From an uncultured Candidatus Saccharibacteria bacterium (lineage in GTDB: Bacteria > Patescibacteria > Saccharimonadia > Saccharimonadales > UBA6022): a stretch of DNA of 19,722 bases. The stretch is from positions 1 through 19,722 of the forward strand of contig CAMPJF010000004.1 of assembly GCA_946886725.1 (NCBI GenBank). Reading direction: 5' to 3'. Below, piece after piece: positions 15,450 through 19,722 of this stretch. Under the pieces are notes generated by a model. It made no database searches. It was given only the letters and a program-made list of their open reading frames with translations, and had not been told where the DNA came from. Position numbers and translations under genes: made by a program. How positions within the stretch are numbered: the first letter of the stretch is position 1; each line of letters begins with the position of its first letter.

Positions 15450-16052
15450 TTACATCCTAGGCTTTTTGAATGGTTCCATGTTTAAGTGGCGTCGTATCTC
15501 TGCAGCGTTTGCCGCCTGATCGTCAAGTTCTTTTTGAACCGCGCGTTTTTCAGCCTCGTCATCTTTGACCTTTTGCTTAGCGGTCATTCTTCTTGACCAC
15601 CAAGTTGCGATGAGCGTACAAAGCGCCAAAACAAACACGACCGCCACCGACCAAATAACCATCCAGAAAAACTGAGTAGCAACACCAATTGCGTTCTGCA
15701 TATAGCCAACAGTATTAACCGCTCCGGTAACATTCTGCTGCAACCCGTTGATCGTACCGACAAGTCCATCCAGCAATCCAAGCGGCGACTGGATATCATT
15801 CTGCGTCATCAATGGGTCTTTACCGGCAGACCATCTGGGGTTTGTCATGTCCGACAGGATATAAAACGACACGGCGATATTTGCGAGCAAGAATGCAAAA
15901 GATGCAAACAGCAACCCCATCAGTGATGCGGCTATAATCTCCCAGTATCGTTTATGTTTTGATACAAGAAACCCCAGTACCCCAAAGAGCACCGCAATAA
16001 CCCACACCAAAATCTTAAACCACTCTAGGCTAATACCTTCAAGAACAACCAT
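15450..16052 (-). CDS. Hypothetical membrane protein with long outer loop, about 200 aa
   Basis: I do not recognise the family. There are three likely membrane helices at about 11-30, 37-66 and 127-152. Between the second and third is a loop of about 60 residues with an amphipathic pattern (LLDGLVGTINGLQQNVTGAV). After the third helix a charged tail (about 153-190) looks coiled-coil (KDDEAEKRAVQKELDDQA). By charge the tail is cytoplasmic and the long loop outside. ATG 16052 follows AGGTGG by eight bases; a GTG at 16064 is an alternative. It lies downstream of clpP on the same strand, with a promoter of its own between them. Confidence 0.78.
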   Translation of the reverse strand: MVVLEGISLEWFKILVWVIAVLFGVLGFLVSKHKRYWEIIAASLMGLLFASFAFLLANIAVSFYILSDMTNPRWSAGKDPLMTQNDIQSPLGLLDGLVGTINGLQQNVTGAVNTVGYMQNAIGVATQFFWMVIWSVAVVFVLALCTLIATWWSRRMTAKQKVKDDEAEKRAVQKELDDQAANAAEIRRHLNMEPFKKPRM

Positions 16053-16091
16053 AACACCTACCACCTATCTCATTAATGCCTGGATAGGTTT

Positions 16092-16120
16092 ATCTAATCA
16101 CACATAAAATCTGCGGTCAA
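16092..16120 (-). promoter_or_regulatory. Promoter of the gene at 15450
   Basis: TTGACC (16115-16120), a 17-base spacer and TTAGAT (16092-16097) with a TGA extension. No terminator separates it from clpP, so read-through is possible. Confidence 0.7.
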
Positions 16121-16131
16121 CGAACGCCTAG

Positions 16132-16728
16132 CTACGCCTTATCAATAACCGCATCGATAAGCCCATAGGCTTTTGCCTCTTCGGCACTCATCCAAAAATC
16201 ACGATCTGCGTCTTTTTCTACTTTTGATAGCTTCTGGCCAGTGTTTTTGGCGAGAATCTCGTTCAAACGCTGCTTAAGGAACAGGCCTTCTCGCAGTGTT
16301 ATCTCTTGATCGCTAATCTTACCCTGTGTCCCGCTGGATGGCTGGTGGATCATAATACGGCTGCTCGGCAGAGCGAATCGCTTACCCTTAGCGCCACTCG
16401 ATAGCAAGAATGCACCCATACTCGCCTGCAATCCAATTCCGATCGTCTGCACATCCGGACTAATATACTGGATCGTATCATAGATAGCCAAGCCATCATA
16501 CACACTACCGCCCGGGCTATTGATGTATAATTTAATATCCTTTTTCGGATCATCATAAGCAAGATGCAGTAATTGTGCGACGACAATATTTGCCGTGTGC
16601 TCGTTCACGTCCTCACCTAGAAAGATAATACGTTCGTTTAGTAGGCGCGAGTAAATATCAAACGCACGTTCGCCGTCATGCGTTTTCTCGATAACTGTTG
16701 GTACAAGATAACTATTTGGCTTATTCAT
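16132..16728 (-). CDS. clpP: ATP-dependent Clp protease proteolytic subunit
   Basis: The 198-aa product is the serine peptidase that forms the double-ring chamber of the Clp protease and works with ClpX- or ClpC-type unfoldases in the cytoplasm. The catalytic triad is complete: Ser103 in [13 protein letters not shown], His128 in RIMIHQP, and Asp177 in [29 protein letters not shown] is the typical substrate-strand region. The length and start match the family. The gene stands alone, without clpX beside it. ATG 16728 has no SD and lies seven bases past a -10 box, so the mRNA is probably leaderless. A CIRCE element upstream implies repression by HrcA, with induction by heat or misfolded protein. 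Confidence 0.98.
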   Translation of the reverse strand: MNKPNSYLVPTVIEKTHDGERAFDIYSRLLNERIIFLGEDVNEHTANIVVAQLLHLAYDDPKKDIKLYINSPGGSVYDGLAIYDTIQYISPDVQTIGIGLQASMGAFLLSSGAKGKRFALPSSRIMIHQPSSGTQGKISDQEITLREGLFLKQRLNEILAKNTGQKLSKVEKDADRDFWMSAEEAKAYGLIDAVIDKA

Positions 16729-16735
16729 ATTATCT

Positions 16736-16763
16736 ATTGTAGCAAAATTAGCACTCGATGCAA
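16736..16763 (-). promoter_or_regulatory. clpP promoter overlapping CIRCE (leaderless)
   Basis: TACAAT (16736-16741) with a TGC extension, and TTGCAT (16758-16763) 16 bases upstream. The -35 lies mostly in the CIRCE spacer, so bound HrcA would cover the promoter. The -10 ends seven bases before the ATG. Confidence 0.65.
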
Positions 16764-16774
16764 GTGAGTGCTAG
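16748..16774. promoter_or_regulatory. CIRCE element (HrcA operator)
   Basis: TTAGCACTC (16748-16756), nine bases, then GAGTGCTAG (16766-16774). The consensus is TTAGCACTC-N9-GAGTGCTAA, so only the last base differs. A palindrome GTGATCAC follows at 16774-16781, next to the -35 box of the rightward gene. HrcA itself is not in this window. Confidence 0.93.
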
Positions 16775-16784
16775 TGATCACGTA

Positions 16785-16813
16785 TTGACATTATTGGCAT
16801 ATTGTGATATATT
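16785..16813 (+). promoter_or_regulatory. Promoter of the gene at 16850
   Basis: A perfect TTGACA (16785-16790), a 17-base spacer and TATATT (16808-16813) with a TGA extension. A second TATAAT lies at 16817. It diverges from the clpP promoter, with CIRCE between them. Confidence 0.8.
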
Positions 16814-16849
16814 CTATATAATCTTTTCGCCCCTAGCATTGGAGATGTA

Positions 16850-17299
16850 ATGGCTATTGATAAAGACGTTCTTTCACCAGAAGATCAGACAGACCAATTC
16901 CGGTTTGTGCGCCAAGGCCTCGCCTACCAACCGCGAGATCATTCAGCCCTCGGACTGCTGCTTATGCTGGCGGGTGTTGTTTTTGCCGTGATTGCAGGAG
17001 CGTACCTTGTCGAGCATTTCGGCAGGCTCTTGCCGGAAAAGACGACCGACGTGTTTGCGCTGACGCGCGATCTCGCCACCCATACCAACACGAATCCATG
17101 GATTTTCGCCGGTATCGCCTGGGGATTGTATGTCATACTGGCACTTTGGATACTGGATCGCACCATCATAGCCGCCTCCGATCTTGCGTATGCAACCCAC
17201 ACGCCAAGGATGAATGTGCTTTTCATAAGAAGCCTTCAAATGCTGCGATGGGTACTTGCCATGATCGTGACTGTCGCATTCGGCTACTTTTTTCTGTAG
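16850..17299 (+). CDS. Hypothetical membrane protein, 149 aa
   Basis: I do not recognise the family. A charged N-terminal stretch of about 30 residues precedes likely membrane helices at about 33-55, 84-103 and 130-149. The last one ends at the C-terminus (VAFGYFFL). The loop between the first two helices is about 28 residues. The start at ATG 16850 follows GGAG by five bases. Being next to CIRCE and clpP it could be a stress gene, but its promoter lies outside the operator, so this is only a possibility. It has its own promoter and terminator. Confidence 0.8.
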   Translation: MAIDKDVLSPEDQTDQFRFVRQGLAYQPRDHSALGLLLMLAGVVFAVIAGAYLVEHFGRLLPEKTTDVFALTRDLATHTNTNPWIFAGIAWGLYVILALWILDRTIIAASDLAYATHTPRMNVLFIRSLQMLRWVLAMIVTVAFGYFFL

Positions 17300-17325
17300 C
17301 CGGTCAGATCAGCACCATCTAAACA

Positions 17326-17348
17326 GTCACGACACCGAAGATCGTGAC
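17326..17348. repeat. Small inverted repeat before the terminator
   Basis: GTCACGA and TCGTGAC are separated by nine bases, between the stop codon and the terminator of the gene at 16850. It may be an extra RNA hairpin protecting the 3' end. Confidence 0.5.
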
Positions 17349-17355
17349 GGCCACC

Positions 17356-17383
17356 AACCAGCAGACCTCCCTGCTGGTTTTTT
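17356..17383 (+). terminator. Terminator of the gene at 16850
   Basis: AACCAGCAG pairs with CTGCTGGTT across a six-base loop, followed by a T run. Confidence 0.92.
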
Positions 17384-17404
17384 CATTGCCGAAAACAATG
17401 TCGC

Positions 17405-17433
17405 TTTGCATCCACTATCAGGTGTGATATAAA
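17405..17433 (+). promoter_or_regulatory. Promoter of the gene at 17475
   Basis: TTTGCA (17405-17410), a 17-base spacer and TATAAA (17428-17433) with a TGA extension. GTGTGATATA closely matches the upstream gene's TTGTGATATA. Confidence 0.75.
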
Positions 17434-17474
17434 TCAAACATTGTTCCTTACCATATTCGACTTAGGAGGATGTG

Positions 17475-17963
17475 ATGAATCTTACGATTGACACCCTACG
17501 CAGTTCACTTGATAACGTACAGCTGCAGTCGCCAGATATTATATTCTGGTTCCAGCATACCGCCTCACCAATGCTCGTTACGCGTCGATATCCCAATGAC
17601 TACAGGCAGTACAAATGGGACGTCATAAAAGAACGACGACTCATCGGCGTGACAACGGGATTTGTCGCAAAAGGCAGTGCGCTCATGGATGGCTTCAATC
17701 CGATATATTTTGATCCGCCGCTGTCTGATGCCATCCACCAGATTCGCGTCGTGAGGTTTGTTCCAGATTCAGGTGAGATTTCACTCAATATCGACACGGA
17801 TATCGATACCAACCTCGACACGTGGACAGTCGGCTGCAAGATGAAATCCGCCGCCGTCATCGGCGTCACAGACGCGTCGACAATGAGCGAACGTGAGATA
17901 CGTATCGAAGATGCGTTTTACCTGCAAATCACTCTCCATAGCCGCAAAATCGAATTTAAGTAA
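17475..17963 (+). CDS. Hypothetical soluble protein, 162 aa
   Basis: I do not recognise the family. The product has no signal peptide or membrane helix. Alternating strands dominate (IIFWFQHTASPMLVTRRYP, then an Asp-rich stretch ISLNIDTDIDTNLDTWTV near residues 102-119), suggesting a beta-rich fold. The repeated I/L-D-T pattern may be a surface loop or a metal-binding site, but this is not a known motif to me. ATG 17475 follows AGGAGG by five bases; a GTG three bases earlier is too close to the SD. It is a single-gene unit with its own promoter and terminator. Confidence 0.8.
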   Translation: MNLTIDTLRSSLDNVQLQSPDIIFWFQHTASPMLVTRRYPNDYRQYKWDVIKERRLIGVTTGFVAKGSALMDGFNPIYFDPPLSDAIHQIRVVRFVPDSGEISLNIDTDIDTNLDTWTVGCKMKSAAVIGVTDASTMSEREIRIEDAFYLQITLHSRKIEFK

Positions 17964-17968
17964 TCAAC

Positions 17969-18000
17969 AATTGCCCCCAGCCAAGCAGCTGGGGGCAATT
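17969..18000 (+). terminator. Terminator of the gene at 17475
   Basis: A 13-bp perfect stem, AATTGCCCCCAGC pairing with GCTGGGGGCAATT, has a six-base loop; TTAC follows. Confidence 0.9.
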
Positions 18001-18029
18001 TTACTATATGCTATTACCGACGAACACAT

Positions 18030-18035
18030 TACTAT
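18030..18035 (+). promoter_or_regulatory. Possible leaderless -10 box of the gene at 18042
   Basis: TACTAT lies six bases before ATG 18042, and there is no SD. The layout matches clpP and the Crp-type gene, though the -35 is weak. Confidence 0.4.
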
Positions 18036-18041
18036 ATACCC

Positions 18042-18509
18042 ATGAACTACCGCGATGCCTATCCCTCATGCGCTGACTGCCCTTTTCTTCAGATGCAACA
18101 GACTCAGCGCGATGACACTCGCAAAGACATACAGGACGGCGAAATACACATCGCCGCAAAACAGGCGGCGCTCGATCATTACATCGAGATGTCACTCAAT
18201 ATCAGCACTTATACGCTTCTCCAACTTATGGCGGCAAAAGAGCACGGCGTACCCGACGAAGAACTGCAGCCATTGATCGACAGTGTCGATGCATACGATA
18301 AGGACGCGGCAATAGTTGAAAATAACAGCGCTAGTCAGATCGCCGCAGCACATACCTACATCGAAACCTCAAACAGTATCATCGAACTAACCGATGCCAT
18401 TACCCAAAAAGTCGCGAGTGATTGCCCGGGATACTCTATTCAGCGCTATCTGGGGCAAAAAGGCTGTAAATCCTCCCTCATCCCCTTCGTCGATACGGAT
18501 AATAAATAA
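18042..18509 (+). CDS. Hypothetical CAxCP-motif helical protein, 155 aa
   Basis: I do not recognise a known family. The product has Cys10-Ala-Asp-Cys13-Pro at its N-terminus, a long, mostly helical middle (about 20-125, for example DGEIHIAAKQAALDHYIEM), and Cys128-Pro-Gly and Cys142 near its C-terminus. The pattern is that of the 204-aa protein at 3695-4309, with CAxCP at identical residue numbers. The four cysteines could form one zinc site or a redox pair set closing a helical hairpin. There is no signal peptide. The ATG has no SD and lies six bases past a possible -10 box, so the mRNA may be leaderless. It converges with the trigger factor gene. Confidence 0.8.
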   Translation: MNYRDAYPSCADCPFLQMQQTQRDDTRKDIQDGEIHIAAKQAALDHYIEMSLNISTYTLLQLMAAKEHGVPDEELQPLIDSVDAYDKDAAIVENNSASQIAAAHTYIETSNSIIELTDAITQKVASDCPGYSIQRYLGQKGCKSSLIPFVDTDNK

Positions 18510-18530
18510 CCCGCATGACGCGGGCTATTT
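18508..18530. terminator. Bidirectional terminator between convergent genes
   Basis: CCCGC (18510-18514) pairs with GCGGG (18520-18524). CTATTTTATG follows on the plus strand and TTATTTATTA on the minus strand, so it can serve both the gene at 18042 and the trigger factor gene. Confidence 0.75.
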
Positions 18531-18543
18531 TATGAAAGGAATA

Positions 18544-19722
18544 CTATTTTTTCGTGTTTAGCTCTAGCAAGCGCTCGACTGTCTTCTCGGTCAAAAGACG
18601 ATTTGCGATATCACGACGCGCTTCCGGCTGATCAAATTGTGCAACCATCTGCGGATTGTTCGCATACTGCGTCTTATACATATTGACATGCTCTTCAAGT
18701 TCTTTGCTTGTTGCCTCGATCTTTTCGGCCTTACTAAGTTCGGCAAGTGCAAGTCCAGCCTGAACACGCTTTTCGGCAGCTTCGTAAACTTCAGTTTGTA
18801 GCCATTTTTCTTTGCTTTCAAAACCTTTGTTTTCAAGATATTGATCAAGTGTCAGACCTTGATACATCAGATTTTGCGTCATGTCGCGCTCGATAGATTC
18901 CGACTGATCGTTCACTAAAATCTCAGGTACTGGCACTTTACTGACTTCAACAAGCTGTTTAACAAGACTATCTTTCAACTTTTCGTTGGCTTCACGCTCT
19001 TTTTGCTGGGTAAGTTCGCGTTTGATGTCCGTCTTTAGGTCATCAACTGTCTTAAATGGCCCAACTTTGCTCGCGAATTCATCATCAACTTCAGGAAGAG
19101 CAATTTCTTTAACTTCCTTCAAGGTTGTCGTAAATACGACGTCAGCGCCCTTTAGGTCGGCAACATGATACGTATCAGGGAACTTTAATTTCAAATCAAA
19201 TGTCTCGCCTGGTTTTTTACCAACAATACCCTCTTCAAAACCTGGAATAAACGAATTACTACCAAGCGTCAGATCGTAATCGGTACCCGTCCCGCCATCG
19301 AAAGCAATGTCATCCTTTTTACCGACAAAATCGATCTTCACTTCGTCGCCGTCTTTTGCGGCACGCTCGACAGGCTTTTTCTCACCCATACCACCGCGCA
19401 TCCGCTCGATAATCTCAGCAACATCTTTTGCTGCAACAGAAATCTTTTCCTTTTCCGCCTTTAGCTTTTTATAGTCACCCAATATGACAGTTGGTAGAAT
19501 CTCGGCTTCAGCAGTAAATTCCAATTCCTGGCCAGGAACAAATTTTTTAATTTCAACCGCTGGACGATCAAGCGCTTGAATACCCTTGTCGAGGTAGGCT
19601 TGAGCAACTGACTTTGATAATGCATCCTCTAATGTTTGCTGGGACAGCATTTCAAGATCAACGTTCTTAGCAGCAACACTTGGTGGCACGTGACCTTTAC
19701 GGAAACCGGGAACCTTCACGGT
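18544..19722 (-). CDS. tig: Trigger factor, 5' end outside the window
   Basis: This is the ribosome-bound chaperone and peptidyl-prolyl isomerase. The window holds about 392 codons and the frame runs off the edge, so the first part of the ribosome-binding domain is missing. The visible part begins with VPGFRKGHVPPSVAA, containing the GFRKG ribosome-docking signature. The FKBP-type isomerase domain follows (DGDEVKIDFVGKKDDIAFDG, then GSNSFIPGFEEGIVGKKPGE), then ADVVFTTTLKEVKEIALPEV. The helical C-terminal chaperone domain runs to the end (LLELNTKK). The GTG at 19719 is an internal valine, not a start. Trigger factor genes often lie near clpP, and here clpP is about 2 kb away on the same strand, with three rightward genes between. 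Confidence 0.97.
   Translation of the reverse strand, partial: TVKVPGFRKGHVPPSVAAKNVDLEMLSQQTLEDALSKSVAQAYLDKGIQALDRPAVEIKKFVPGQELEFTAEAEILPTVILGDYKKLKAEKEKISVAAKDVAEIIERMRGGMGEKKPVERAAKDGDEVKIDFVGKKDDIAFDGGTGTDYDLTLGSNSFIPGFEEGIVGKKPGETFDLKLKFPDTYHVADLKGADVVFTTTLKEVKEIALPEVDDEFASKVGPFKTVDDLKTDIKRELTQQKEREANEKLKDSLVKQLVEVSKVPVPEILVNDQSESIERDMTQNLMYQGLTLDQYLENKGFESKEKWLQTEVYEAAEKRVQAGLALAELSKAEKIEATSKELEEHVNMYKTQYANNPQMVAQFDQPEARRDIANRLLTEKTVERLLELNTKK

Noticed and set aside
1..19722. tRNA, rRNA, CRISPR, transposase, riboswitch or phage genes
   Set aside because: I looked in the gene-free gaps and saw no cloverleaf, repeat-spacer array, transposase frame or known riboswitch core. No gap exceeds about 265 bases.

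Overview
The window looks like chromosomal DNA of a small-genome bacterium, most likely from the Candidate Phyla Radiation, with Candidatus Saccharibacteria (TM7) as my best guess. The evidence is indirect. UGA acts as an ordinary stop, which argues against Gracilibacteria/SR1. rpoB and rpoC are compact, and rpsL-rpsG is cut off from any fusA/tuf. Many genes are short, unrecognised, single and carry their own promoter and terminator. Ribosomal protein S12 has an unusual residue at a streptomycin-resistance position, which fits a lineage reported to carry a resistance-associated 16S change. No rRNA gene is present to settle the placement. I see no tRNA, rRNA, CRISPR array, transposase or phage gene.

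Layout, left to right. From 1 to 3.6 kb, an unrecognised acidic protein gene diverges from a Crp/Fnr-type regulator gene. An aldo/keto reductase follows, then a leftward unrecognised gene and a small ParB-fold protein whose mRNA leader carries a strong Shine-Dalgarno (SD) site and a four-codon leader ORF. From 3.7 to 5.3 kb come a small cysteine-motif protein and the rpsL-rpsG operon. From 5.6 to 7.4 kb come a lipoprotein and three small unrecognised proteins, one of them a membrane protein. From 7.6 to 14.8 kb is the rpoB-rpoC operon, ending in a strong terminator with a GAAA loop. From 15.0 to 16.7 kb come two small membrane proteins and clpP, the latter behind a CIRCE element. From 16.85 to 18.5 kb are three rightward small genes: a membrane protein, a soluble unknown, and a second cysteine-motif protein with the same plan as the one at 4 kb. 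The window ends inside the trigger factor gene.

The recognisable genes cover transcription (RNA polymerase beta and beta'), translation (S7, S12) and protein quality control (ClpP, trigger factor). The most interesting observations are these. All cysteines of both beta' zinc sites are missing. S12 has proline where E. coli has Lys87. clpP appears to be read from a promoter that overlaps CIRCE and yields a leaderless mRNA. Two proteins share a C-A-x-C-P motif at exactly residues 10-14 plus a C-terminal cysteine pair. A four-codon leader ORF precedes the ParB-like gene. Most promoters I could find share a -35-like box, a spacer of 17 bases and a TGn extension of the -10 box.
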